Assembly: GCA_012934845.2 (NCBI GenBank)
Contig: WNNJ02000930.1
Span: 62,001-126,000 of the forward strand
Reading direction: 5' to 3'
Source: Pomphorhynchus laevis
Taxonomy: Eukaryota; Acanthocephala; Palaeacanthocephala; Echinorhynchida; Pomphorhynchidae
DNA length: 64,000 nt
The notes below the pieces were generated by a model. It did not search any database. It was given only the letters and a program-made list of their open reading frames with translations, and was not told the origin of the DNA. Shown here in pieces: positions 22,850 to 35,449 of this stretch. A program made the translations under genes and the position numbers. The first letter of the stretch is position 1. Every line of letters begins with the position of its first letter.

Positions 22850-25830
22850 AGCAAAATGGACATTTCGAAAGGTAAAACGTTGATTTCTACAATTCCTTAT
22901 AAATAAGTAAGTGATTTTTCTGCTGTTAATTTGTCGGGAGAGGGGGTACTCCCCCAATCCCTAAACTTAAAAACCTTTTGTTATCTCAATGTCCCAATCT
23001 CTGGAAAGGCACGATTTATTCAATGTCTTTTTAAGACCATTTATTGCGAAATATGCCAATCGAATCATGTTCAATTCGGTCAAATTTCATGAATCAGAAA
23101 TAAAAATTTCCTTCGCAACCTCTGATATTGCGAAGAATTATGAGATTTTCTTTGATTCGAATCTGAAACATCTGGGTTCGATTCACTTTAAACCCATTCT
23201 AGCATCTGTCAAAGTGAACAATCTTCCTCCGCATCTAGAGGAAAATGATATCGAAGTTCTGAAAAAAGTTTACAAAATTTCGAACTTCCGGTCTGTCAAG
23301 AAGAAAAGTGGATTTCCACTTCCTGTAGGCCTTTGTTCATCCACATCGAGCATGCCGAAACCCTTGCTAAATCGTCATATAATCCCTTTTTAGGGTACAA
23401 CTTACGCTTTACAGTTATGAGTTCAGTGGATCTTACCTACCCCAAATGTAACAAATGCCATAAGGTGGGGCACTTGGTCTAAAACTGCTTTTGATCAGAG
23501 ACCTGTGGAGTCTGTAGTCTCCCACCATTCAAAAGTATTTGTTCCTGGGAGAAGTGCGTTTCACCCGCCCTATACTCAAACTGTGGTGGGAGCCATCCTG
23601 CATGGTCTCGTAAATGTACATGCTTTAAAGATTACCGAAACAACTTCTCCAGGTCTGCTGTAGTCAAGAAACCTGATTTAACTTATTATGGCGCGGCCTC
23701 AAGTTAAAGGCCTTATTATGGTCTACGCCTTGGTCTCTGCACTTTATTCAAGTCCGGGAGTTTCCACTCAGCATGCTTTACCATAAAAAAATGGTAAAAA
23801 AGAGGGGGGCCTCGGCTCACGTCGTTCCCCCATTAAGAACGAGAAGCTCCTAAAGAAGAAAGACGAGTCGGCTTCACAGGGAAATGAAGACAATGCCCGT
23901 GGGCAAGTGCTCGCCCAGGACATTACTCGATTTATCCCTAAGCACATTTGTTCCTACTATACTCCGTACATAACCCCACCTTACTCTTATTCATCTCAAG
24001 GTCTTCTAACTCTAGTTAAATGCTCCTTAAGATCGTTCCTTCTACTCAACTATTCTTGTCCAGCCCTTTCGAATTTAGTAGTTTCACTCTGTAAGAACGG
24101 TAAACGCCTCAGTCTAGCCAATGTCTACATCCGTCCAGGGGAGATTCACAAGAACCATGACCTCCTGGATAGGATTATTGATAGCGGCTATGACATGGTA
24201 TTTGGTGATTTCAACGGCATAACTGGTCGTTGGATTAATGCAGCACTCCGCAGAGCCAAGAACGGTTATCTTATACACAAACCACAATCCCCCACCTTTC
24301 ATTGCACATCAACGAATTCACTCATCGACTTATTACTGCTCCATGAGAGGTGGTTGTTTAAACCCCACTGTACGGAACAGTTGCGACACCATATATCCAC
24401 CTCTCCTGGCTTGATTCGCTAGCGGATAGAGGAGGATACGCTGCTTAGAAGGAGATTCCACTTTGACCCTATCAGAGTGGCTTTCTTTCAGGCATCTATC
24501 CAACTCTTCCCCCGAATTGGTAATGAGAGTCTAACTGAATTTAATATATTTCTACCTAAAAAATCCGGTCTCATGTCCTAAAGATCTGCGGCCCATATCG
24601 ATTTAAAATTCCCTCGTATCGATGTACGAAAAAGCGCTTGTGCGTAGAATCCGTGATCATTTAAGTAGGTAAAGGTTATCCCACCTGGTTTCTATTGTTC
24701 GTCAAACGTCGCTTGGTCAATTCAGAAATTAGTGAAGTGCATCGGTTTTATCATGAGAACAGTCATCAGCTAGCTGTGGCTGTTTTCCTTGATTTCTCCG
24801 CTGCAATTGACCTCATTTCCATTCCATTTGTTATCTCTTCTCTCAAGTCACTCGGGTTGCCTGCGAGAATTGTTAACAGGGTGGAGATACTGCTGTACAC
24901 CAAGCGATTCTATTATGAAGACGACTCTGATGCGCATCAGTTCTACCCTATTACAGGTGGGCCTCAAAGCTCCCCTCTCTCCTATCTTATTTCTTGCTGC
25001 ATCCATTGAACTCTTTAAAATATTTAAACGCGAACAACGTCTAGTGGCATACGCTTATGATACAACAGCCCTGTTCTCTGGACGCAGGTGCAAAGACGTA
25101 GTCTCCGACATCAGCTGTTTCTTTTTAAGATTAAAAGACCAGTTACTTAAGTCCACTCTTAATCTAAACTCCGCTAAATCCCAGTGATGGTATTTCATGA
25201 CGCACCTGCAACAAAGCAAAAACTTAGGAGATTAGCGCTCTCTTCGCTGTCCTCTATTTTTACTAATCAATCACTCCATATCTCCACGAGTCGAATAAAA
25301 TACCTGGGTTTACCGTTACAGTGAACTGGTCGGCGAAAGATACCTGGATAGACTCAAACGTATCCTGAAGAAATCTAAGTGGTCCCTGAAACGGCCCCAA
25401 CGTCTGTCATTGAATGGGAAAATACAATTGCGCCTTTAGGGCACTTGTATTTTGGGCTATCTCGGGATTAGTCTTCTTTTTATGAAGACGTTCCCCAGTA
25501 CAAAGGCTAAGGTTTCTTAAGCTCTTTGTCTCTCGATTACCCAGCATAGTCCGTGTCAATTGGACTCTTCGGCGGTGAAAGACCCCGGTTGGTTCAGTCG
25601 GAAAGCGGCGTGTTGGATCCCTCTAGATATGTGGGGTGGGGATCAGATCCCGGGGGATCAAAACTACGGCCTCAGATCTCCCTGGATCTGTGGCCGTAGT
25701 TTTGGAAGTTGAAGACTGAATTAAATGGCTGGTTGAATTGACTGACTAGGTTTTGGTGACTGTTTTACTGTTTTTGCATGCTTCTCCTCGATATTTGTGT
25801 ATTTAAGAAAATCTTTATTATTAAGCGCTC
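22850..25830 (+). mobile_element. JL LINE copy G, head-to-head with copy F
   Basis: ORF1 starts at about 22857 (MDISKGKTLIST). The core SLERHDLFNVFLRPF lies at 22989-23040 and the knuckles at about 23430-23640. The ORF1/ORF2 junction motif EDNARGQV is near 23885-23910. Endonuclease text (KNGKRLSLANVYIRPGEIHK) runs at 24092-24150. ORF2 then jumps at about 24545-24560 from the post-endonuclease region straight to the RT start (a deletion). RT motifs LDFSAA and YAYDT occupy 24695-25190. The 3' UTR and tail end at about 25830. Its 5' end is about 115 bp from the 5' end of copy F, facing away. Confidence 0.85.
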
Positions 25831-26898
25831 GGATAAGGTAAGTATGGTAAAGATAATAGTATTATTGTGGTAAATACTCTATTAAAACTTGAGGAGTTTA
25901 AATTAACAACATCCCAACATAATTATTCAACACTGCGCGGAGAATTCTATAACTTCTAAGAATGGGCAACGCCACAAATAGTAATTGTCAACACGACTGT
26001 TGATAATGAACTTATGTTATCAATTCATCCTATCACCCATTTATCGGGACAAATTTTACATTTAAACTGGTTGGAGCGAATGATTTCACGTATAGGCACA
26101 TCAATCGGAAATAAGGCACATCAACGGAAAAACAATTTGTATTTTTATGCTAAAACAATTTATTGATTGATGATTGACGAAAGAGACATTTTGCTGGTAC
26201 AGAGAGATATCTATGTTTAGTCTACATCGAACTAAATTTACAAATCGGACACTATTTTGATGTTAACCTATTGATTACGAAGTTGGAATTTTCTGACGCA
26301 GAATTTGTACATTTCAATGATTAAGCGTTTATCAAACTATGAAAATTTTAAGAAAACGTTTGATTATGTATCTATTGGTTTATATACTTTAATATTATTA
26401 TGGACAAATATGGCAATTGAAATTGAATTATGTTTCTGAGCAGCGTCCATCATTTTTTTAACAAAATGTAATTTTAAACTTTAAAACCTAAATAAAAAAC
26501 GTGTCTTTCTAAAATTGTCTTATAATTAATAAATCGCAATTGACTCTGTTCAGTAGTATATTTATAGAGCTTACCGAATGTGTTTAAAGCTGATTAATAT
26601 CACTAGAGTTTAAGCTAGTTTTGTTTTTAATAATTTAGAAATCTATCAATTTAAACTTAGAATAAAATCGGAAACAATCGCGAAATCAGAGTTATTACCT
26701 ATTCCACCGTACGAAATAACGAGTTATTATCTCTCTTGTAAAAAAGTGATGTTGGTTCACACATTATACTGTCTTTAGTCAATTTATCAAGGATTGTGAT
26801 CAGTCGTTTTATATCAGAAAGTTTTAAAATTTAGATTACAAATCATTGTATTCTTTAACGTATTATGAATGTCAGTGTATGAATTTAGTTTTATAAAT
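25831..26898. other. AT-rich spacer
   Basis: No gene or named repeat seen. The first 150 bp, after the copy G tail, is less AT-rich and may be part of an unidentified element. Immediately before 26899, AATTTAGTTTT and AAAACTAAATT form a small palindrome with the foldback element's end. Confidence 0.4.
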
Positions 26899-27232
26899 AA
26901 AACTAAATTATCTAGGATTACATTTCAAATAGCTTCGGAATTAATTAGGTAAATCAGTGAAGATTGATCCACGCATGACTAGCCGTGGATTATGTATGAA
27001 ATCACTTGACTGAGTTTTATATTTTAGGTAGTTGAGCAGACGCTTCAGCGTCTGCTCAACTACCTCAACTACCTACGGATCAAGGAAAGTATATGTTCTA
27101 TTTGATAATAGAACATGAAATTATTTTCTATTAGATAATAGAACATATTAGTACTACTTTCCTCGAGCTGTTTTTAGGTAGTAAAGCAGACGCCGAAGCT
27201 ATTTAAAATGTAATCCTAGATAATTTAGTTTT
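26899..27232. mobile_element. Foldback (MITE-like) element with 40-bp terminal inverted repeats
   Basis: The ends 26899-26938 and 27193-27232 are inverted repeats matching at 39 of 40 positions. Inside are a perfect 18-bp stem with a TTCA loop (27026-27043 with 27048-27065), two small hairpins around TTGATAATAGAACAT-type words at 27090-27150, and an outer GGAAAGTA/TACTTTCC pair. No protein is encoded and no clear target-site duplication was found. A partial second copy lies at 14335-14468. A non-autonomous DNA transposon or foldback element fits best. Confidence 0.75.
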
Positions 27233-27384
27233 ACTGATTCAATACTTGATACTAGAGAGCTCATCTTGAACACATGATAGATGTGAAATAGTTCTAGATG
27301 ATAGTTACTTTTACTTCAGTAGAGTTCAATTTTAAATGCTTTCATTAAAAGTTTAATATTTAATGTTTGATGTTTAATGTTCGT

Positions 27385-29600
27385 AATGATACACCCCAGG
27401 TATTTTACTTAATGTGTAAAGTAGGGGAGTGGTTGATTGTTCAATATGGAAGCGAGAGCTGATATTTATAGTCTCTTTAGTTTTTTATTTGTCACAGGGG
27501 CACAATTAAATGCAAACACCTGCAATTTAGATGAGTTGAGAATAAGATTTGATGTGGTTAACAGGTCTTTTAATCTTAGAAAAAGCGGATGATGCCTTAG
27601 ACTAGATCTATACACGTGCGTCCAGAGAACAGGGTGTGGTATCATCAGCGTATGCCACGAGATGTTTATCGCTTTTAAATGTTTTAAAGAGTACTATAGA
27701 ATTACTATAGAAGCGACCTTTGACAAACCCATGAAAACAGGGTGGGATTAAATTGCGCCTACATATATGGTCGCGGATTCTACGCGCAAGCGCTTTTTTG
27801 TAGATGGAGATGAGTGAGTTTTAAAATCGAAATGCGACGCAGATCTTTATGACATGCAATCGATCTCTTTTTTGGTAAAAATATAATCCGGCTACAACTT
27901 CTGATGTCGGCAACATCAAACGGTGAGGCTCATAGCATTTTGATGACAATCTCCTTTCTCTGATTGTCTGTCAAAAGCTTACAGACCCGAGTGGACAGTG
28001 GCGCTTGAAATCTGAAGGTGCCCGGAAATGGCTCTAAGAGTTCAGGATATTTGGAACGGATAAATCCCTTAAAGTCCCCCAAGGTGGGATTGGTTGGAAT
28101 AGATTGAGTGACTCCATAATTATGGAGGGATAGTGTTTGCTCCAAAATAATGTCAAGGCATATACTACCGATCTAGCCCATAGCCCTTTACTTCAACCAG
28201 ACAAACTTCTCCTTCTTGAGCATCTTCCAAAAGCAAGACAATGGTTAAAGCGAGCGATGCTTGCTTTTCTCCACTTACCTGGAATCTATATCTAGAGCTT
28301 CAGTATTCATTAGAGAGAGCCTGTTTGAGGAAACAGATAGATTGGGAGTTGTAGCATTTCTGCTACAACTTGAGTTTTCTTGGTGTGGGTTGTATATACG
28401 ACCTTTATAGGTAGTCGAAAGGATCGCGGTAGCTTGTGATGAAAGGTAGGAATTGAATCTGGTCAGACTTGCATTTCCTACTATATGTAAGAGTTGGATA
28501 GCTGGCTGGAAGAAGGCCACTGATTGGATCAAATTGAAACCTCCTTCTATACCACCAACGGAATAAGTCGTGCGAGGTGGACAGTTGCTGGCGCGATTGC
28601 ACAATACAAGTAGTCTTTAGCAGCCACCTCTCGTGTAGTAGTAGAATGTCAAGGAGAGAATTTGTTCTAGTGCAATGAAAAGTAGGGTATGGTAGTGTAT
28701 GTATAAGATAGTCGTTCCTGGCTCTGCGGAGTGCTGCATTAATCCAACGACCAGTTATTTCGTTGAAATCACAAAGTACCATATAATAGCCACTATCCGC
28801 AATCCTATTTTAGGAGAACACGGCGTAAAATTGGAGGTTATCAGCGCTTGGTTGGATTTTTTACAACAGGTGTTGCTACGTTGTTCGGCATCGGTGAGAT
28901 TTTTTATTAGTGTCATGATGTGCGTTATTTGATCTTTGATTTTTATATCAATAATTTTCATGATATCGGACAAGATCGGTCCAGTATCACTTGCGGCTGC
29001 AGCGTAATTTTGATTCGTGAACTTGAAAGAGATGGCTGCAGCGGTTGTCTACCGTCTTTGATAGTCCTTGAACTTCGGACATTTCCGTGATCAAGCCAGA
29101 TGTTCCTGCTTGTAGTTGATGCAATCAGGCTCAGCGTTGAAAGAGGCCGGATAGTCCGGTTTTATAAGTTGCAGATACCGCAGAAATTGCTTCCTTTACA
29201 CGTTGAAACCTAGTGCCCCCAACTGTGGTACTGGCTGCAGTGGGAGTACGTGTATTCATCCAAATTTTTTTGAATGTAACTCGTAGATTACAACCTAAAA
29301 AAGTTTTGTCGATTGGAAGGGGATACTATTATTCTCCTTTAGGAACCTCAAATTAGATAAATGGTAGAGTTGGAGAACGATCAGGCCCTCGTCATCTAGC
29401 GAAGATAACAAATTGGAAACCTTGATAGTCGCCAGGATAGGCTTGAAGTATATGTTGGCTGTGTCTTTGTTATTAAAGATCACCGAACTTCACGTACTTT
29501 TTAGCTAGTTCTTCAGTGTCAAAGGAAACCCGGTAAGAAGTGCCAACTGACTTTGCAAAGTTGAAAATATTCTGCTTTTAGGATGAATTATGAATTTCGC
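27385..29600 (-). mobile_element. JL LINE copy H, old and broken
   Basis: Read leftward: ORF1 core remains at 29295-29483 (PILATIKVSNL), damaged knuckles at about 29040-29270, endonuclease text at 28405-28782 (LCDFNEITGRWINAALRRA) and post-endonuclease sequence at 27930-28605. RT text with damaged motifs lies at 27385-27900, and the 3' UTR is missing. Several deletions shorten the RT. Its 5' end abuts the 3' tail of copy I. Confidence 0.8.
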
Positions 29601-29654
29601 TTTTTGCGAAATTCTTAATGCTCCGAAACTTTACTGCACATTTAAAAAATTCAA

Positions 29655-32600
29655 TAATAATAGTTTTCTTAAATACAAGATAAATAAGTCATCATAACAA
29701 TCAACAATACAAGTCAACAAAACATTCAAAAACTCAAGCAATTGTCTTCAATGACTATCAATTGACTTCCTTCTTATTCTATCTACGGCCTCAGGTCCAG
29801 GGGGATCTGAACCCCTAACTGATCCAACACGCCGCTTTCCGACTGAACCGCCCGGGGTCTGTCCCCCCTAAAGAATCTAATCGGTGCGGCCTATGCTGGG
29901 TAAACAAGAGACGAGGAGCTTAAGAAACCTTAGCCTTTGCTCTTGGGGACGTCCTCGAAAAGAAGACTAATCTCGAGATAGCCCAAGTGCCCCAAATGCG
30001 CACTTGGGTTTTATCTTTCAATGACAGATGTTGAGCCCGTTTCAGGGCCCACCTAGCTTTCTTCAAGATACGTTTAAGTCTATCCAGGTCAGCTTTCGCC
30101 GACCAGTTCACCGAACCGAGAACCCCAGGTATTTTACTAGACTTGTGAAGGTGGGAAGTGGTTCAGAGTCAAATAAGGAAGAGAGCGCAGAGAGTGCTAA
30201 TCTCTTAAGTTTATGTTTTGTAGCAATGGTGCCATGAAAGACGACCACCTGCGATTTAGCAGAGTTTAAAATAAGATTGGATGGTTGAAGCTGGCCTTTT
30301 ATCTTAAAAAGAAACGGCTGATGTCAGAGGCTTTGTCTTTACACCTGTGTCCAGTAAACAGGGATGTTGTGTCATCAGCGTACACCACTAGATGTTGTTC
30401 GCGTTTAAATATTTTAAAGAGTTCAATGGAGGCAGCAAGATATAAGATCGGAGAAAGTGGGGAACCTTGGGGCAGACGCGTAATAGTGTAGAACTGACGC
30501 GCATCAGGGTCGACTTCATAGTAGAATCGCTTGGTGTACAGCAGTATATCCACCCTGTTAACAATTCTCGCAGGCAACCCGAGGGACCTTAGAGAAGTGA
30601 TAACAAAGAGAATGGAGATGCTCTCAAATGCAGCAGAAAAATCAAGGAAAACAGCCACAGCAAGTTGGTGACTATTCTCCTGACAAAACCGATGCACTTC
30701 ACCAATTGCTGAATGAACGAGCGTCCTTTGTCGAACCCATGGACACTTGATGGGATTAAATTTTGCTTACTCAGATGATCACGGATTCTACGCTCAAGCG
30801 CCTTTTCGTAGATCGATACGAAGGAATTTTGAATCGATATGGGCCGCAGGTCTTTAGGACAAGAGACCGAATTTTTCTTAGGTAGAAATATACGTCTACT
30901 AATGTTGATGCCGGTCACATCGGATCGGGCGGCTAATAGCATAGTGACGGCCACTTCTCTTCTTTTTTCAGCTGACAAAAGCTGGCAGACACGAGAAGAG
31001 AGTAAAGCGACGGATTTGGAGGTGCCCAGAGGAGGCCCCCAGAAGTTAAGGATATCTGCGACAAATATATCTCTTCTCCTGAAGTTACCTCAAGGCGAGA
31101 TTGGTCGATGTGATTGCGTGGCTTCATAGTTGTGTAAGGCTAGTGACTCCTCTAAAACTTTGTCAAGGCCTACATTACCTATCCAACCCAATGCCATATC
31201 CTTCCAACAAGCAAATTTCTCGTTAAACATCTTCCAAAAGGAATACTGAGAAGGGTTAAGGCGAGTAATGCTTGCCATATCCCTACCCAGCGAGAACCTA
31301 TATCTAGTGATCCAGTATTCATCCGAGAGGGCCAGTCTTGCGGAAGCAGAGATATAAGGGTGGTTAAGCAATTTCGCTAGGAACTTGAGTTTCGTCGGAG
31401 TGGGATTTAATATACGACCTTTATAGGTAGTCGATAGAATCGAGGTAGCTTGCGAAAAGAGATAGGTATTAAAATCTGTCAGACTCTCATTTCCGATTCG
31501 GAGGAAGAGTTGGATAGCCGCCTGAAAGAATCGGATCAAAGTGAAACCTTCTGCGAAGCAACATATCTTCCTCAGTCATCCAACGAATTAGGTCATGAGA
31601 GGTGGACAATTGCTGGCGCGACTGCTCTGTGCAGAGGGGTTTTAACAGCCACCTCGAGTGAAGCAGTAAAATGTCGAGGATAGAATTTGTTGATGTGCAA
31701 TGAAAGGTAGGGGACGGGGGTTTGTGAATAAGATAACCGTTACTAGCTCTGCGAAGCGCTGCATTGATCCAACGACCAGTTCTGTCGTTGAAACCCCCGA
31801 ATATCATGTCACAACCGCTGTCAATAATACTATCCAGGAGGCCACGGTTCTTGTGATTTCCCCTGGACGGATGTAGACATTTCTAGACTGAGGCGTTTAT
31901 CGTTCGTACAGAGTGAAACTACTAAACAAGACATGGCTGGAGATGAATAGTTTTATAGGAGGAGGACCTTAAGGAACACTTAACTAAGGTAAAGAGTCCT
32001 TGAGATAAAGAGGAGTGAGGTAGGGTTATGTACGGAGTATAGTGAGAACAAATGTGCTTTGGGATAAATCATTAATGTTTTAGGAAAGACGGATAGACCG
32101 CGTCTCCTGAAGGACTATAACATCTGCATCTCTACCGGATAAAAATCTAAGGGCAGAAGCACCTCCCGAATTCCACTGATGGACATTCAGTAAAAAAGTC
32201 TCACGAGTACTCTGTATTGTGATGGATTAATTGGATGAGTGATTGTCTACTTAGACAGAGATAGATGCATGAAGGTTACCCTTCCCTCCACTAGCCTCAC
32301 CTGGGTTAGTACTTCCCCTGGGCAGCGTCTTCATTTCCCCTATGCTGTTTGCCACTCAGCATTTTACCAATCTTGAGCGGGGGACATAATGGGCCGAACC
32401 CTCTTTTTAGATGACGGAATTGTGGCAGAAGGCTTCAAAGGATTTGTGCAGAATGCAGACACAACCTTTGAAATTAGGTTTTCCATTTTATTATAAACCG
32501 CTTCTACTCTTGCACCCATCGCACGTTTAATAGTTCAATATTAGTATCATCAAGGTGACAGGATAAATTCGATATTTTTAGAGTGCCGAGAATGGGTTTA

Positions 32601-33015
32601 GAAAATTTTTTACCATATTCAGATAAGGCTGATTCAAAGTGATCTATATAGTTCTTTACCAGATCAGCAGATACAAATGAGATCTTGAGCTCTGTCTCGT
32701 ACAGTTTGACTGAATTGAAAATGACCCTGTTGGTCATTTTTTTACAGAAAGGCCTAAGGAAGACATTAAATAAGAGATGCTTTTTCATCGACTTCTTAAG
32801 CTTGATGACTATCAAATTTTTGAGTTTTGAAATTAGAGGAAGTATTTCCCCATCACCGTTAATCAAAGAAACGTCACTAGTCTTCGTTGTCGTTAGTTTA
32901 GACTCAGTAAATACCTTAATATCGTCTTTTTCTTCCAAATTCGTATTCATTTGTGCTAGAAAACTGGATTTTACAAAGTTCTTTGTTCTTCCGACGTTAA
33001 TACTTGTACACATTT
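29655..33015 (-). mobile_element. JL LINE copy I, ORF1 knuckle region deleted
   Basis: ORF1 starts at 33013 (MCTSINVGRTKN) and is open to 32504, but the zinc-knuckle part is deleted and the frame passes into the basic linker. ORF2 endonuclease (GGFNDRTGRWINAALRRAS at about 31745-31805) and RT follow in pieces. RT motifs are LDFSAAFESIS at about 30630, LPQGSPLSP at about 30465 and YADDT at about 30375. The 3' UTR runs to 29655 with the family's TTTAAGAAAA-type tail. About half a dozen frame breaks are visible. Confidence 0.85.
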
Positions 33016-33324
33016 TTTACTCTACAAATATTGTATTTCTAATGGATAGAGCAATGTAAAGCAAGCCAGCACAGCTTCAAAATATTTAAATTAATTGTCC
33101 GTGCCCGGTGATAGCACAGCGGTGACTTTGTAATATTTTCATTGCTATAAAATTCAATAGTTTAAATCTGAATTGTAATATTTATATCCAACAATTTTTT
33201 AACCACAATTTAATTCTACGAATTGCTACAATTCCAAAAAACCAATATGTAAAACTTGTGCGTTTATCTTAATATTCTTAAAATATTAAGTAAAATATCA
33301 AGTGCAATACTATTTGCGAAACAA
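33016..33324. other. AT-rich spacer
   Basis: Nothing recognised between the 5' end of copy I and the GIY-YIG remnant. Confidence 0.4.
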
Positions 33325-33463
33325 CACAATATATAGCAAATTGTAGTGTGTGTAATGCCCAATATGTGGGCTAAACTATAAGAAAATTGTTCAAGCGAGT
33401 TACAAAGCAAAATACATTTATATCATCTGACGAAGGCTTCGGCCGAAATGCTTAATGTATTTT
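33325..33463 (+). mobile_element. GIY-YIG (Penelope-like) endonuclease remnant with hammerhead-like 3' end
   Basis: A plus frame reads NCSVCNAQYVG at about 33339-33371, the C-x2-C...YVG signature of GIY-YIG endonucleases of Penelope-like and related retroelements, then a stop and TIRKLFKRVTKQNTF. The same DNA continues into a hammerhead-like hairpin at 33409-33463. Known Penelope-like elements combine both parts. The remnant is short and dead. Confidence 0.55.
33409..33463 (+). ncRNA. Hammerhead-ribozyme-like hairpin (type I layout)
   Basis: Stem I is a perfect 10-bp pair, AAAATACATT (33409-33418) with AATGTATTTT (33454-33463). Between them are CTGACGA (33427-33433), one extra A, the hairpin GGC-TTCG-GCC (33435-33444) and GAAA (33445-33448). 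A one-pair stem III (A448-T452) precedes the expected cleavage point after T453, exactly where the stem I 3' strand begins. The extra A at 33434 and an 8-base unpaired run before CTGACGA depart from the consensus, so activity is doubtful. Confidence 0.5.
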
Positions 33464-34344
33464 AACACCAATTTAATTTTAACACCTACAAAATCATCAG
33501 TATTATCTTAAAGAGCTAACATTCTTGTTTGGAATGTGTATATCTTAACAGAAGTTTTAAACTTAACGGAAGATTAGTATTCAATTCTGCTGTCTATAAC
33601 CTCTAGGAATCTTGATGTTGACTAGTAAATTAATTGCTTCATCATCAGATGAATATTTCGTGTATGCATGCAAACGATTACCTGGACACGGATGCTCTTT
33701 CAAAATTGCTTCGTCTATTTCAATGCTTGACTGAGGAAATTCACATAGACAATATCGTCAGTGTATTTATCAATTTTGAACAATCGTCACTACATTCATC
33801 AACTTATATTTTTTCTTATACTTTTGTGCTTCAGTGTCAAATTCTAGAAGATCAAATCCCGTTTGCTGATTACTTCTAGAGTGCATTCTTAAAACAAATA
33901 TACGTATTCACTTCAAATGCTCAACAAGACCTTTATAAGCCTGACATAATTCGATCCATTGTAACTAGTTCCTTCACAGAATTTATCATAATCTAATATA
34001 ATTATGCCTGCTAAATTATCTTAAACTGTCTCGAGTTGTTAAAACTCGGTTACGATAGTTTCAAGTCACTGTGATTTTACAATCTTTGATCAGTAAATAT
34101 TGCTTACTATTTAAAACTTTCAAATAAATATAATTCTTTCAAATTAAAATATTTGAAAGAACTTTAAATTTCAAGTATTCATTGAAAGAAGTATTTTCTT
34201 ATATTGGAAATTGAAAATATAGTTTGGTGAACTATTTTTGCAAATATCATACACTTCATTAAGTTATTAATTAATAGCGCTAATAATAAGGATTAAATAA
34301 GAAAAAACGATAACTAACTATCTAAAAAAGCGAGACAATAAAGA
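33464..34344. other. AT-rich spacer
   Basis: No gene recognised. A stretch around 33630-33870 stays open on the plus strand for 81 codons but resembles no family I know. Confidence 0.4.
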
Positions 34345-34533
34345 ATAAGTTTCCAAAAAGATCGCTCTTCGTCGTCTTCATTCATCATGGCCTCAGGTCC
34401 GGCGGGATCTGAGCCCCACAGCCAATCCAACACGCCGCCCTTCGACTGAACCACCCGGGGTCATTCACCCCCCGAAGAGTCCAATCGGAGCGGACTATGC
34501 TGGGTAAACGCGAGATGAGCAGCTTGAGAAACC

Positions 34534-35248
34534 TTAGCCTTTGCTCTGGGGACGTCCTCTAGAAAAGAAGACTAATCCCGAGATAGCCCAGGTGCCCCAG
34601 AGGCGCACCTGGGTTTTCCCTATTAATGACAGATGCTGGGCCCGTTTCAGGGCCCATCTAGCTCTCTTCAGAATACGTTTAAGTCTATCCAGGTCGGCTT
34701 TCGCCGACCAGTTCACCGTAATGGTGAACCCCATGTATTTTACTCGACTCGTGAAGACAGGGAGGGGTTGATTTATCAAAATGGAGGAGAGGGCAGAGAG
34801 TGCTAATCTCTTAAGCTTTTTCTTTGTTGCATTGGCGCCATGAAAGACCACCAACTGCGATTTGGCGGAGTTTAAAATAAGATTGGACTTGGGTAACTGG
34901 TCTTTTAATCTTAAAAAGAAACAGCTGATGTCCGAGACTATGTCTTTGCACCTGCGTCCAGAAAACAGGGCTGTGGTATCATCAGCGTATACCACTAGAC
35001 GTTGTTCGCGTTTAAATATTTTAAAGAGTTCAATGGATGCAGCAAGAAATAAGATAGGAGAGAGGGGAGCCTTGAGGCCCACCTGTAATAGGGTAGAACT
35101 GATGCGCATCAGGGTCGTCTTCATAAAAGAATCGCTTGGTGTACAGCAGTATCTCCACCCTGTTAACAATTCTCGCAGGCAACCCGAGTGACCTGAGAGA
35201 AGAGATAACAAATGGAATGGAAATGCGGTCAAATGCAGCGGAAATCAA
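34534..35248 (-). pseudogene. JL ORF2 3' part: reverse transcriptase, copy J
   Basis: RT motifs: SAAFDRISIPFVISSLRSLG at the damaged start of motif A, GGPQGSPLS (motif B), VVYADDTTALF (catalytic Asp-Asp) and VKYMGFTITVNWS (motif E region). The ORF ends with the family tail ARWALKRAQHLS ... GTWAISGLVFFSRG. A frameshift between the SAAFDR frame and the main frame lies in the GGPQGSPLS region near 35060-35090. The short C-terminus without RNase H agrees with the Jockey group. Confidence 0.85.
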
Positions 35249-35449
35249 GGAAAACAGCCACAGCTAGCTGATGACTGTTCTCCTGACAAAACCGATGCAC
35301 TTCACCAACTGCTGAATGAACCGAGCGACCTTTGACAAACCCATGGAAACCAGGTGGGATTAAATTACGCCTACTTAGATGAATGCAGATTCTACGCGCA
35401 AGCGCTTTTTCGTAGATCGAGACGAGGGAATTTTGAATCGAAATAGGCC

